Below, one piece after another: positions 23,369-31,789 of a DNA stretch of 36,443 nucleotides. The stretch covers positions 1 to 36,443 of the forward strand of contig NZ_JABEQF010000023.1 in assembly GCF_014174355.1 (NCBI RefSeq). The letters run 5' to 3'. The position numbers and the translations under genes were made by a program. This DNA is from Gluconacetobacter azotocaptans (GTDB lineage Bacteria; Pseudomonadota; Alphaproteobacteria; Acetobacterales; Acetobacteraceae). The notes beneath the pieces were generated by a model that was given only the letters and a program-made list of their open reading frames with translations, had not been told where the DNA came from and made no database searches. Each line of letters begins with the position of its first letter. Within the stretch, counting starts at the first letter, position 1.

Positions 23369-24108
23369 TCCCGTGTCCCGTTCAGGATTTCGGCGATATG
23401 GATGAAGCGCAGCGGGATGCCGGCGCGCTCGGCGCAGCCCTGCTGGTGCATGATGCACGAGGAATCGGCCGACACGATATATTCGGCCCCCGCGTTGTGA
23501 TGGTCGCGGACCTTGTCCAGGCCCATGCGGGCGGATACGGCCTCTTCGGCGACCGAGAAGGTGCCGCCGAAGCCGCAGCATTCGTCCGGTCGCGCGGGGG
23601 TGGCGAAGCGGATGCCCCGGACCCCGGACAGCAGATCCATCGGCTTGGAAAACGGGGGCTCGCCCAGTTCGGACATGCTGGCGGTCCGCAGCGCGCGCAA
23701 CGTGCCGCAACTGTTGTGCAGCCCGACCGTGTGCGGGAATTCGGCCCACGGAAAGTCGCGGACCTTCAGCACGCCGTGCAGGAATTCCACCAGTTCGTAG
23801 GTATGGGCGCGCACATGGCGCACGGCGTCGGTCTGTGGGATGGCGTCGAAATGGTCGCGCACATGATGGGCGCAACTGCCCGAGGGCATGACGATGGCGT
23901 CGAACCGTTCGAAATTGCGCACGAACAGGGCCTCGGCGGCGGCGGCGTCGGAATTGCAGCCCGAATTGGCCATCGGCTGCCCGCAGCAGGTCTGCTCCAG
24001 CGGATAATCGACCTGCTGGCCCAGCCGTTCCAGCAATTCCAGGGTTGCGATGCCGACGCGGGGATAGAATGCGTCGATGTAGCAGGGGACGAACAAGCCG
24101 ACCTTCAT
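23365..24108 (-). CDS. lutA: Lactate utilization protein A (CCG-domain Fe-S oxidoreductase)
   Basis: LutA is the third subunit of the L-lactate-oxidising system. The 247-residue protein has two cysteine-rich CCG domains: TCCGQPMANSGCNSD near residues 40-54 with MPSGSCAHHV, and HNSCGTLRALR with ECCGFGGTFSVAE near 186-198. These bind Fe-S clusters or quinone-facing centres as in heterodisulfide reductase-like proteins. It is the first gene of the lutABC operon and diverges from glcD across 214 bases. No lactate permease gene is visible on either side. The ribosome-binding site is weak (GGATGG). Confidence 0.92.
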   Translation of the reverse strand: MKVGLFVPCYIDAFYPRVGIATLELLERLGQQVDYPLEQTCCGQPMANSGCNSDAAAAEALFVRNFERFDAIVMPSGSCAHHVRDHFDAIPQTDAVRHVRAHTYELVEFLHGVLKVRDFPWAEFPHTVGLHNSCGTLRALRTASMSELGEPPFSKPMDLLSGVRGIRFATPARPDECCGFGGTFSVAEEAVSARMGLDKVRDHHNAGAEYIVSADSSCIMHQQGCAERAGIPLRFIHIAEILNGTRE

Positions 24109-24322
24109 CAGGTACCATCCGTTCGGGGCAGGGACGGGCCGGCGGGCGTCGCCCGATGCGCCGCGTCGGTGGACGCTGTCGGGAAACGCGGCGACCCGGC
24201 CTGCGCGGCGCGGAGCTTTTCGGCTTCTGTTTCCGTCGGCGGGACGTTATTACATAAAGCCGCGCGGACTCAAGGTCGCGGCGCGCCGACGTGCCATCCG
24301 GCGACGCAAGAAGGGACGAACC
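24109..24322. promoter_or_regulatory. lutABC-glcDEF divergent promoter region
   Basis: A 214-base gap between divergent hydroxyacid-oxidation operons must hold both promoters. It is mostly GC-rich, with one A/T-rich island at about 24247-24258 (GTTATTACATAAAG region), the best place for a -10 box or operator. No regulator gene (FadR/LldR or GlcC type) is adjacent. I see no clear palindromic operator. Confidence 0.4.
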
Positions 24323-25816
24323 ATGCGCATGCCCGATCCGGACCAGGGGGTCATCGCGCGGCGCGGCGCACTGGCCGCGCGGCTGCGCGCGATCGTCGGC
24401 GCGCAATGGGTTCTGGATGACGAGGCCGAGCGCCGCCCCTATCGCTGCGACGGCATCACCGCCTATCAGGCCACGCCGTTGCTGGTGGTCCTGCCCGCCA
24501 GCACGGCGGAAATCCGGGCCGTGCTGGCCGTGTGCCGCGAACAGGGCGTGAAAATCGTGCCGCGCGGGTCGGGCACGTCGCTGTCGGGCGGCGCCCTGCC
24601 GCTGGAGGACGGGGTGCTGCTGGTCACGTCGCGGCTGTGCGCGATCGTGGCGATGGACGTGGAAAACCGCGTGGCGCGCGTGCAGTGCGGGGTGCCCAAT
24701 ATCCGGATTTCCGAAGCCGCGCGTCCGTTCGGCCTGTGCTACATGCCCGACCCTTCCAGCCAGATGATCTCGACCATCGGCGGCAATGTCGCCGAGAATT
24801 CGGGTGGGGTGCATTGCCTGAAATACGGCATGACATCCAACCATGTCGTGGGGCTGGAAGCCGTGCTGATGTCGGGCGAGGTCATACGCCTGGGCGGCGG
24901 CTTCCAGGGCGCGGCGGATGGCGAGCTGGACCTGATCGGCCTGCTGACGGGCTCCGAGGGCCTGCTGGCGGTGGTGACCGAGATCACCGTCCGCCTGGTG
25001 CCGCTGCCCGAGGCCGCGCGCGTCATGTCGATGAGCTTTGCCAGTGTCGAGGACGCCTGCCGCTGCGTCGGCGCCATCATCGGCGCGGGCATCATCCCGG
25101 CGGGACTGGAGTTCATGGACCGCAAGGTGCTGAACGCGGTGGCATCCCTGCTGCGCGAGGAGCACGATCCGCGCACGGCGGCATTATTGCTGTGCGAGTT
25201 GGACGGCACGGCGGCGGAAATCGACGCGCTGATCGAGCGGGTGAGGGGCCTGGCGGAACAGGCCGGCGCCATCGACATCCGCGCCAGCCGCACGGAAGAG
25301 GAACGCGAGCGGATTTGGCGCAGCCGCAAGCTGGCTTTTTCCGCCATCGGCAAGATGTGCAAGGATTATTACTGCACCGACGGCACCATCCCCCGCAACC
25401 GCCTGCCCGACATCCTGGACCGGATGGCGGAATTGTCGCGGACCTACGGGCTGGATTACGCGAACTGCTTCCATGCCGGGGACGGCAACCTGCATCCCAT
25501 CATCATGTACGACGCCGCCCGCCCCGGCGACCTGGACAAGGCCGAGGCGTTCGGGGCGGATGTGCTGCGGGCCTGCGTCGACATGGGCGGGGTATTGAGC
25601 GGCGAGCATGGCGTGGGAGTGGAAAAGCGGGACCTGATGACCCACCAGTTCGCCCCCGCCGACCTGCGGCAGCAGCAGGTGCTGAAATGCGCGTTCGACC
25701 CCGAGGAACTGCTCAACCCCGGAAAGGTCTTTCCCTCGCCCTGCCGCTGCGCCGAATTCGGCCGCATGCATGTCCGGGGCGGCGAAATGCGCTTTCCCGA
25801 TATTCCGCGTTTCTGA
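24323..25816 (+). CDS. glcD: Glycolate oxidase FAD-linked subunit
   Basis: GlcD is the FAD subunit of the membrane-associated glycolate oxidase GlcDEF, which oxidises glycolate (and often D-lactate) to the 2-oxoacid and passes electrons to the respiratory chain. The 497-residue protein has a PCMH-type FAD domain (VKIVPRGSGTSLSGGALP near residue 74, PDPSSQMISTIGGNVAENSG near 143, GLLTGSEGLLAVVTEITVRL) and the FAD-oxidase C-terminal domain (NCFHAGDGNLHPIIMYD and GGVLSGEHGVGVEKRDLM). The start has GAAGGGA eight bases upstream. A 16-base tandem duplication spans its stop codon. Confidence 0.93.
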   Translation: MRMPDPDQGVIARRGALAARLRAIVGAQWVLDDEAERRPYRCDGITAYQATPLLVVLPASTAEIRAVLAVCREQGVKIVPRGSGTSLSGGALPLEDGVLLVTSRLCAIVAMDVENRVARVQCGVPNIRISEAARPFGLCYMPDPSSQMISTIGGNVAENSGGVHCLKYGMTSNHVVGLEAVLMSGEVIRLGGGFQGAADGELDLIGLLTGSEGLLAVVTEITVRLVPLPEAARVMSMSFASVEDACRCVGAIIGAGIIPAGLEFMDRKVLNAVASLLREEHDPRTAALLLCELDGTAAEIDALIERVRGLAEQAGAIDIRASRTEEERERIWRSRKLAFSAIGKMCKDYYCTDGTIPRNRLPDILDRMAELSRTYGLDYANCFHAGDGNLHPIIMYDAARPGDLDKAEAFGADVLRACVDMGGVLSGEHGVGVEKRDLMTHQFAPADLRQQQVLKCAFDPEELLNPGKVFPSPCRCAEFGRMHVRGGEMRFPDIPRF

Positions 25817-25836
25817 TTGGCCCCGTTTCTGATTGG
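25808..25836 (+). repeat. Tandem duplication across the glcD stop codon
   Basis: CGTTTCTGATTGG occurs at 25808-25820 and again at 25824-25836, period 16 bases. The first copy contains the glcD stop codon TGA (25814-25816); the second lies in the glcD-glcE gap immediately before the glcE ribosome-binding site. A recent slippage duplication is the likely cause. Confidence 0.85.
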
Positions 25837-25845
25837 CAGGAAGTG

Positions 25846-27075
25846 ATGATCGCCCACCTTCATGACCCGGTCGTCTGCCGCCCCGCCTGCGTGGCCGATG
25901 TGGCCGATGTCGTCCGTGCCGCGCGGTCCAAGGGCCAGGCGCTGGAGGTCGCGGGCAACGGCACGCGGCGGGGCCTGGGCAACCCCGTGGCCGCCGCCGT
26001 GCGGCTGGAACTGGGCGGGTTGGGCCATGTGCATTTCTACGAACCCGACGATCTGGTGATCCGCGTCGATGCGGGCGTGCCCCTGGCGGACGTCGAACGG
26101 ATGCTGGCCGGGCAGGGCCAGTATCTGCCGTTCGAGCCCCCCTGCCACGCGGCGCTGTACGGGGGCGTGCCCGCGCGGTCGACGATCGGCGGGGCCATCG
26201 CCACCGGGCTGTCGGGGCCGCGCCGCTTTCAGGTGGGCGCCGCGCGCGATTTCGTGCTGGGGGTGGACGGGGTGAACGGGCAGGGCGAAGCCTTTTCCGC
26301 CGGCGGCCGGACGATGAAGAACGTGACCGGATACGATCTGTCGAAGCTGCTGTGCGGTTCGTTCGGGACGATGGCCGCGCTGACCCGCCTGACCCTGAAG
26401 GTGCTGCCGGCGCCGGAGACGGAACGGACGATGCTGTTCCCCTCGGCGGGGCTGGCGCGGGACGTCGCGGTACTGGCGGCGATCCTGTCCCGTCCGCTGG
26501 CGGTGACGGGGGCTGCCATCGTGCCCGCTGAGGGGGGCATGGCGGTGGCGGTGCGCCTGGAAGGCAGCGCGCCCGGGGTTGCCGAGCATGCCGGGCGATT
26601 GGATGGGGCCGGCCTGCCCCCCGGGCGGGTGCTGGCGGCGGCGGAAAGCCGCCTCTTCTGGTCCCACGTTCGCGAACTGGACGTGCTGGGGGCCGGGAGC
26701 GACGATATGCTGTGGCGTATCCATGTGCCGGCGACGGGTGCTGCGGCCCTGGCCGACGCCCTGCGGCAGGCGGCTCTGGTGTCGTCCCTGATGCTGGACT
26801 GGGGGGGCGCACTGATGTTCTGCACCATGCCCGCCGCCGTTTCGGGCGGCCCGGACGGCGCCGTTCCCCGCCTGCGCGCGCTGGCGGCGCAGGCCGGTGG
26901 GCGGGCCATCCTGCTGCGCGCGCCCGACCCCATCCGCGCGGCCCATGGTGCCTTTCCCGCGCAGGCGCCGGGGGTGGCTGCGCTTGCGGCGCGTACGCGC
27001 CGCGTCTTCGACCCCGCCGGAATCCTCAATCCCGGCCGAATGGCCCCCGCTGGGGAAAGTGCAGAGGCATGCTGA
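25846..27075 (+). CDS. glcE: Glycolate oxidase FAD-binding subunit
   Basis: GlcE is the second flavin-binding subunit of the glycolate oxidase complex. The 409-residue protein has the PCMH FAD-binding fold: ALEVAGNGTRRGLGNP near residue 36, YGGVPARSTIGGAIATGLSG near 105, and AGGRTMKNVTGYDLSKLLCG near 152, the GlcE signature. Its C terminus ends TRRVFDPAGILNPGRM as in this flavoprotein family. The ATG at 25846 has AGGA five bases upstream; a GTG one codon earlier is equally usable. It overlaps glcF by seven bases, so the two are translationally coupled. Confidence 0.92.
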   Translation: MIAHLHDPVVCRPACVADVADVVRAARSKGQALEVAGNGTRRGLGNPVAAAVRLELGGLGHVHFYEPDDLVIRVDAGVPLADVERMLAGQGQYLPFEPPCHAALYGGVPARSTIGGAIATGLSGPRRFQVGAARDFVLGVDGVNGQGEAFSAGGRTMKNVTGYDLSKLLCGSFGTMAALTRLTLKVLPAPETERTMLFPSAGLARDVAVLAAILSRPLAVTGAAIVPAEGGMAVAVRLEGSAPGVAEHAGRLDGAGLPPGRVLAAAESRLFWSHVRELDVLGAGSDDMLWRIHVPATGAAALADALRQAALVSSLMLDWGGALMFCTMPAAVSGGPDGAVPRLRALAAQAGGRAILLRAPDPIRAAHGAFPAQAPGVAALAARTRRVFDPAGILNPGRMAPAGESAEAC

Positions 27076-28364
27076 ACACGATTTCCCCGGCGGCGAAGGC
27101 CGACCCGAACATCGCCCTGGCCGGCGAGATTATCGGTGCCTGCGTGCATTGCGGGATCTGCCTGTCGCATTGTCCGACCTATCAGGTCCGGCATGAGGAA
27201 AATGACAGTCCGCGCGGGCGCATTTTCCTGATGAAGGAGATGTACGAACGCGGCGGCGCGCCGGATGCGCGCACGGTGGAACATCTCGACCGCTGCCTGA
27301 CCTGCCTGGCGTGCGAGGCGATCTGCCCGTCCGGCGTCGAATATTCCAGGCTGATCGGCCATGGGCGCGAACATGTGGCCGCGCACTATCGCCGGCCGCC
27401 GGCCCAGGCGGCCCTGCGCCGGGTGCTGGCGATGCTGCTGTCCCGGCCCCGGCTGTTCCGGATGGGGTTGGCTGCCGGGCGCGTCGGGCGGCCGTTCCGC
27501 GCGCTGCTGTCCGGCCCGTTGCGCGCCATGCTGGACATGGTGCCCACGGCGCCCCTGCCGGCGCCCAGCCCGGTCGACCGGCCGCAGGTCTTTGCGGCGG
27601 AAGGGACGCGGCGGATGCGCGTGGCCCTGCTGACCGGCTGCGTGCAGACGGTGCTGGACACCGCGATCAACGAGGCGACGATCCGCCTGCTGCGCCGGCA
27701 TGGGGTGGAAATCGTGGTGGCGGCGGGCGCGGGGTGCTGCGGCGCGCCGGCCGAACACATGGGCGACAGCGGCCGGGCGCTGCCGCTGGTGAAGGCGAAC
27801 ATCGCGGCCTGGCTGCGCGAGGCCGACGGCCCGTACGGGCTGGACGCGGTGGTGGTCAATGCGTCGGGTTGCGGCACGTCGATAAAGGCGTACGGCCACG
27901 CCCTGCGCCTGGACCCTGCCTGGGCCGGGCGCGCGGCGCGGATTTCCGCCATGACGCTGGATATCAGCGAACTGATGGAGCGGATCGGCCTGCTGCCCCC
28001 GGTGGTTCCCACCGGCCTGCGCGTCGCCTACCACGCCGCCTGTTCGATGCAGCACGGCCAGCGCATCACCCGCCAGCCCCGCGCCCTGCTGGCGGCGGCG
28101 GGCTTCACGGTGCTGGACATCCCGGACGGCTATATGTGCTGTGGCTCGGCGGGGACCTACAATCTGCTGCAACCCGCCATCGCCGGCGAACTGAAGCAGC
28201 GCAAGGTGGCTGCCATCCGCGCGGTCGGCGCGCAGGTGGCGGCCAGCGGCAATATCGGCTGCATGACGCAGCTTGCCGGTGAGGTCGGCATCCCGTTCGT
28301 GCATACCGTGCAGTTGCTGGACTGGGCGACCGGGGGGCCGCGTCCGGCCGGGCTGGAAGGCTGA
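27069..28364 (+). CDS. glcF: Glycolate oxidase iron-sulfur subunit
   Basis: GlcF carries electrons from the flavin subunits to the membrane. The 431-residue protein has two [4Fe-4S] ferredoxin motifs, CVHCGICLSHCPTYQ near residue 25 and CLTCLACEAICPSGVEY near 78, and two CCG domains, AGAGCCGAPAEHMGD near 222 and YMCCGSAGTYNLLQP near 357, with HAACSMQHGQRI between. This is the standard GlcF layout and length. Its ATG lies inside the last codons of glcE (ATGCTGA overlap). It converges on the MFS gene after 27 bases. Confidence 0.93.
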   Translation: MLNTISPAAKADPNIALAGEIIGACVHCGICLSHCPTYQVRHEENDSPRGRIFLMKEMYERGGAPDARTVEHLDRCLTCLACEAICPSGVEYSRLIGHGREHVAAHYRRPPAQAALRRVLAMLLSRPRLFRMGLAAGRVGRPFRALLSGPLRAMLDMVPTAPLPAPSPVDRPQVFAAEGTRRMRVALLTGCVQTVLDTAINEATIRLLRRHGVEIVVAAGAGCCGAPAEHMGDSGRALPLVKANIAAWLREADGPYGLDAVVVNASGCGTSIKAYGHALRLDPAWAGRAARISAMTLDISELMERIGLLPPVVPTGLRVAYHAACSMQHGQRITRQPRALLAAAGFTVLDIPDGYMCCGSAGTYNLLQPAIAGELKQRKVAAIRAVGAQVAASGNIGCMTQLAGEVGIPFVHTVQLLDWATGGPRPAGLEG

Positions 28365-28373
28365 GTCGCCCCA

Positions 28374-28400
28374 GGGTCAGGTAATCCGGGGTCAGGTAAT
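28374..28400. repeat. Tandem duplication across the MFS gene stop
   Basis: GGGTCAGGTAAT occurs at 28374-28385 and 28389-28400, period 15 bases. The right copy contains the stop codon of the leftward MFS gene (28392-28394); the left copy is in the 27-base gap before glcF ends. Confidence 0.8.
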
Positions 28401-29627
28401 AGGTTCCCGGACCTCCACCACGCCGCTCCGCTTCAGAAGCACCACGGCGACGAGGTAGACCAGCAGGCCCGTTGCGGACAGGATCGCGCCCCCCGTTCCC
28501 AGCGCGCCGTACCCGAACTGCCGGGCCAGAAGAACGCTGCCCAGAAAGGCGCCAAGGGCGTTTGCGATGTTGAACGCGGAATGGTTGAGCGAAGCGGCAA
28601 GCGTCTGCGCGTCGCCCGCAAAATCCATCAGCCGTGTTTGCAGGGCCGGGCCGAGCGCGTTGACGAAGGCCGGAACCAGAAAGACGTCGAGCATCAGACC
28701 GATGCCGTTGTGCAGCATGGCGGGGAAGACCAGCATGGCGACGGCGCTGCCTGCAAGGGCCAGGACTGCGGCCAGATCGAGGTTGCGGTCCACCAGCCAC
28801 GCGCCGATATTCGTGCCGGCGAGCATCCCCAGACCCCAGACGACCATATAGAGCATGACCTCCCATTCCGGGACATGCGTGACGTTCTGAAGAACACTGG
28901 TGAGGTAGGTATAGATGGCGAACATGCCGCCAAAGCCGATGGCGGCGGTCAGCAGCGTCAGCAGCACCTGCGTGTTTCCAAGCGCCCTGACTTCCCTGAG
29001 CGGCGAGTTGGTGCGGTTGGGGCGATCGGCGGGGATGTAGCGCCAGACGCCGAGAAAGGTGATGAAGCCGAACACGCCGATGATCAGATAGGCGACACGC
29101 CACCCAAGATGATCGGCCGCAAAGGTCGAGAACGGCGCGCCGACGAGGGTGGAGATCGCAATGCCCGAAAGGACCCGCCCCACGGCCCAGCCGCGCCGTG
29201 AACGTTCCACCATGGAGGCCGCGACGAGGGCCGAAATGCCGAACAGGGCGCCATGGGGCAGACCGGTGATGAAGCGCGCGGCCTCGATCAGCCCGGCCGT
29301 GGGCATCGCGATGCTCAGGAGGTTCCCGAAGCAGAACAGAAGAAGCAGGGTGAGAAGGAGTTCGCGGCGTGACAGGCGCGCGCCCAGAATGGTGATGAGC
29401 GGCGCGCCCACCACGACCCCCAGCGCATAGGCCGTGATCGCGTAGCCCGCGTCGGCAGGCGGAAGATGCAGGGACGCCGCGAATTCGGGAAGCATGCCCA
29501 TGATGGCGAACTCCCCTGTCCCGACAACGAATGTGCCGAACGTGAGGGTGAGCAGGGCAGCCGTCTTCCCGTGAGGAGGCGCGACCGGCGCGACACTGGT
29601 TTCGGGTAGCGTGGGTTCTATTGTCAT
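28392..29627 (-). CDS. MFS transporter, DHA1-type (AraJ/arabinose-efflux-like)
   Basis: The 411-residue protein is a 12-helix major facilitator of the DHA1 drug/sugar exporter type. Landmarks are TFGTFVVGTGEFAIMGMLPE at about 29-48 (helix 1), PPADAGYAITAYALGVVVGAP (helix 2), the motif ILGARLSRRELL after it, and LPHGALFGISALVAASMV (helix 4-5). Such proteins usually export small molecules; the substrate is not known. It follows the HbpS-like gene by 24 bases and the IclR gene further upstream on the same strand, a plausible three-gene unit. The region looks less GC-rich than glcDEF next to it, judged by eye. Confidence 0.88.
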   Translation of the reverse strand: MTIEPTLPETSVAPVAPPHGKTAALLTLTFGTFVVGTGEFAIMGMLPEFAASLHLPPADAGYAITAYALGVVVGAPLITILGARLSRRELLLTLLLLFCFGNLLSIAMPTAGLIEAARFITGLPHGALFGISALVAASMVERSRRGWAVGRVLSGIAISTLVGAPFSTFAADHLGWRVAYLIIGVFGFITFLGVWRYIPADRPNRTNSPLREVRALGNTQVLLTLLTAAIGFGGMFAIYTYLTSVLQNVTHVPEWEVMLYMVVWGLGMLAGTNIGAWLVDRNLDLAAVLALAGSAVAMLVFPAMLHNGIGLMLDVFLVPAFVNALGPALQTRLMDFAGDAQTLAASLNHSAFNIANALGAFLGSVLLARQFGYGALGTGGAILSATGLLVYLVAVVLLKRSGVVEVREPIT

Positions 29628-29651
29628 GGGAAGTCCGGCGGAAGGGGGGGA

Positions 29652-30050
29652 TCAGGCGGTCAGGGCGTTGGCGGCGGCTTGCGCAATGGCGATGTCGTCT
29701 TCCGTGCTGGCGCCCGACACGCCGATTGCGCCGAGCAGCGTGCCGTCCTTCGCCTTCAGCGCGATGCCGCCACCGAAGCTGGTCAGGCCGCCGTTGGTGT
29801 TTTCCAGTGAATACGCCCCGCCGCCCGGGCAGGCAATCAGGGCGAAATCGGCGCTGTCCATCTGGAAGACGGCTGCTGTCCGCGCTTTCTTGTTGCTGAC
29901 ATCGATCGCGCCCAGGATGGTGCCTTCCATGCGGATGAAAGCCATGGGCCAGGCCGCGGCGTCCACGATGGAGACGCAGACGGTGACGCCCAGCTTTTCG
30001 GCTTCCGCCCGGGCGGCGGCAAGCATGGCGGTTGCGGAGGAGAGCAGCAT
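29652..30050 (-). CDS. HbpS/GlcG-like (DUF336) haem-binding-type protein
   Basis: The 132-residue protein matches the PF03928 family (GlcG, HbpS, the adenosylcobalamin-binding PduO C-terminal domain). Visible signatures are VTVCVSIVDAAAWPMAFIRM, AIDVSNKKARTAAVF and the C-terminal GGGIALKAKDGTLLGAIGVSGASTEDD, ending in the usual helix. Members bind haem or cobalamin or have unknown roles; GlcG is found near glycolate-oxidase genes in other bacteria, but here the gene is on the opposite strand from glcDEF and in a separate unit. A GAAGG site precedes the start. No signal peptide, so cytoplasmic. Confidence 0.87.
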   Translation of the reverse strand: MLLSSATAMLAAARAEAEKLGVTVCVSIVDAAAWPMAFIRMEGTILGAIDVSNKKARTAAVFQMDSADFALIACPGGGAYSLENTNGGLTSFGGGIALKAKDGTLLGAIGVSGASTEDDIAIAQAAANALTA

Positions 30051-30139
30051 ACGATTGACCTTCGTCGTTCACCGAAAAGCCGCACCCTATCTTCCGGGAC
30101 GGACGAGGGAATGCGCAAAACAATGAAATCGGTATTTAT

Positions 30140-30871
30140 TCAACAATGTTGAACAGCGGCGCGTTCGACATGTTTCATCATCATCCAGCCCAGGCGGATC
30201 AGCCGGTGACGGGGAAGGGCGGCCGCCGGCCCGGTCAGGCTGATGCTGGCCCGCACTTCGCCGTTCTCCCGCCATGGTATGGCCACGCAGTTCCAGCCCG
30301 GACGATAGGCCTCGATGTCGAGCGCGTAGCCGTTGATCCGGACGTCCTCGATACGGGTCAGAATATCGTCATCGAGCGCATCGGCACGCATGGCCAGCAC
30401 CCGTTTGCCCAGGCCGGGGACGAAAGCGAGGAATACCAGCCCTACGGCGGATCCCTCCAGTTTCTCGCGGCAATACATGCATGATGCGGCGGAATCCCGG
30501 CCGCCGGCGTCCACGATGTCGAGATAAGCGGCCTCATCGCCGCTGGGTACGGCCAGGAAGACGGTTGCGCCACTTTCATGGGCAATGGCTTCCAGCGCGG
30601 GGCGCATGCGCGTGCGCAGCGCATTGTCATCCCCCGCGACGCGTGCGAGGTTCAGGATCCGGCCGCCAAGGTGATATCGCATGTCACCCTGGCGACGCTG
30701 CACATATCCCAGATGGTCGAGCGTCTGAAGGATGTTGTGGACCGTCGTTTTTTCGAGGCCCGAGAGGGCGGCGATGTGCTGCAGCCGTGCGCTCCCGCCC
30801 TCTTGTGCAATGATCTCCAGGATCGCCGCCGAGCGTTCAATGGACTGGATCAGCTTCGGCGCCTTGCCCAC
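30140..30871 (-). CDS. IclR-family transcriptional regulator
   Basis: The 243-residue protein has an N-terminal winged helix-turn-helix (SIERSAAILEIIAQEGGSAR ... IAALSGLEKTTVHNILQTLDHLGYVQRR, about 8-62) and a C-terminal IclR effector domain (ATVFLAVPSGDEAAYLDIVD ... SAVGLVFLAFVPG ... NGYALDIEAYRPGWNCVAIP). Such regulators respond to small organic acids or aromatics. It is followed on the same strand by the HbpS-like protein (89-base gap) and the MFS gene, its likely targets. GTG at 30871 was chosen because AGGAG precedes it; a TTG at 30910 would add 13 residues. Effector unknown. Confidence 0.87.
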   Translation of the reverse strand: MGKAPKLIQSIERSAAILEIIAQEGGSARLQHIAALSGLEKTTVHNILQTLDHLGYVQRRQGDMRYHLGGRILNLARVAGDDNALRTRMRPALEAIAHESGATVFLAVPSGDEAAYLDIVDAGGRDSAASCMYCREKLEGSAVGLVFLAFVPGLGKRVLAMRADALDDDILTRIEDVRINGYALDIEAYRPGWNCVAIPWRENGEVRASISLTGPAAALPRHRLIRLGWMMMKHVERAAVQHC

Positions 30872-31012
30872 GTGACCGTCTCTCCTGTCATCGTCCGCCT
30901 TGGACCACAACCAGGCCGGCTTTTTGCGTTCGGCAGGCTGGTAAATCAGTTTTCAAAAGGAAGGTATCTGCCGAATGGCAGCGCGGGGTCCGCGCCGCCA
31001 GGGCCGTGCGGA

Positions 31013-31645
31013 TCAGTCGCTCGATTTCTCGGTGATCTGATAGGTCAGGACGACATGGTTGTCGTTGTTCGGCTGGGTCGGCACGACCTGGATCGCGACG
31101 CCGACATTCTTCTTCTGGTACAGCGCCTGAACGGCCTTCTGGTCGGCTATGACCGCGGCCTCGTCCACCGGCGCACCCGGACGCAGCTTGGTCGCCGCCG
31201 TCAGGTCGGCGGCCGAGATGGCCTTGTTTCCCTGGAACACCACCTTGTCGACCACCAGCGCCGCTGCCGGGGCCGCCGCCTGCGGGGCCTGTTCCTCGAT
31301 CACCCACTGGACCTGGACGGCGTTGCCCAGGAATTTCAGCTTCTCGCCGAACTTCAGGCCGACATTCTTCTTCTGGTAGACCGCCATGACATCCTGGGCG
31401 CCGGCGTCGATCTGGTTCCGGGTAACGGTGTCGCCCTCGTGGAACGGCACGGCGGCCAGGATATCGGCGGTCGCGACCTGCTGGTTGCCGACGATCGACA
31501 GCGACTTCAGCTTCAGCGGCGTCGTGGGCGACGGCGGGGCGGCGGCGAATACCGCCGCCTGCGGAACGGCCAGGGCGGCGACGCCGCCGGATGCGATCAC
31601 GACAGCCAGCGCGGCGCGGGCAACGATATGACGGGTGGTGCGCAA
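31013..31645 (-). CDS. Secreted protein of two POTRA-like domains, no barrel
   Basis: The 210-residue product has an export signal (ALAVVIASGGVAALAVPQAA, cleavage near VFAAAPP at about 34) and two repeated POTRA-type domains of about 75 residues: LKLKSLSIVGNQQVATADIL...VYQKKNVG, then VVDKVVFQGNKAISAADLTA...LYQKKNVG. Each has the beta-alpha-alpha-beta-beta pattern of BamA/FtsQ/TpsB POTRA domains, and the shared YQKKNVG segment points to duplication. No beta-barrel follows, unlike BamA or TamA, so the protein is a freestanding periplasmic pair. TTG at 31645 has GGGGAG eight bases upstream and is the best start; a longer upstream frame has no comparable signal. Confidence 0.72.
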   Translation of the reverse strand: MRTTRHIVARAALAVVIASGGVAALAVPQAAVFAAAPPSPTTPLKLKSLSIVGNQQVATADILAAVPFHEGDTVTRNQIDAGAQDVMAVYQKKNVGLKFGEKLKFLGNAVQVQWVIEEQAPQAAAPAAALVVDKVVFQGNKAISAADLTAATKLRPGAPVDEAAVIADQKAVQALYQKKNVGVAIQVVPTQPNNDNHVVLTYQITEKSSD

Positions 31646-31789
31646 AACGGAAAACTCCCCATGACAACAGGCGCGGGCGGGTGCTTGGCGCACCCGCCGG
31701 ACGCCCGGTCCTTCATGATGCACACCTGTCCGCGGATGCCAATGTCGCACCGGCCCGGACGTGCGGCCTGGCTCAGGGCGCACCTTGTC

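Noticed and set aside
23369-25165. Extension of lutB to a 1077-residue fusion
   Set aside because: The upstream part is lutA and glcD read in other frames; the ATGA overlap with lutA marks the real lutB start.
29652-30050. Naming the HbpS-like protein GlcG and joining it to the glycolate operon
   Set aside because: It is on the opposite strand from glcDEF and grouped with an MFS gene and an IclR regulator; family membership alone does not show a glycolate role.
31013-31645. Truncated BamA/TamA pseudogene
   Set aside because: It has its own signal peptide, start site and stop, two complete POTRA repeats and no barrel remnant downstream; it looks like an intact small gene.
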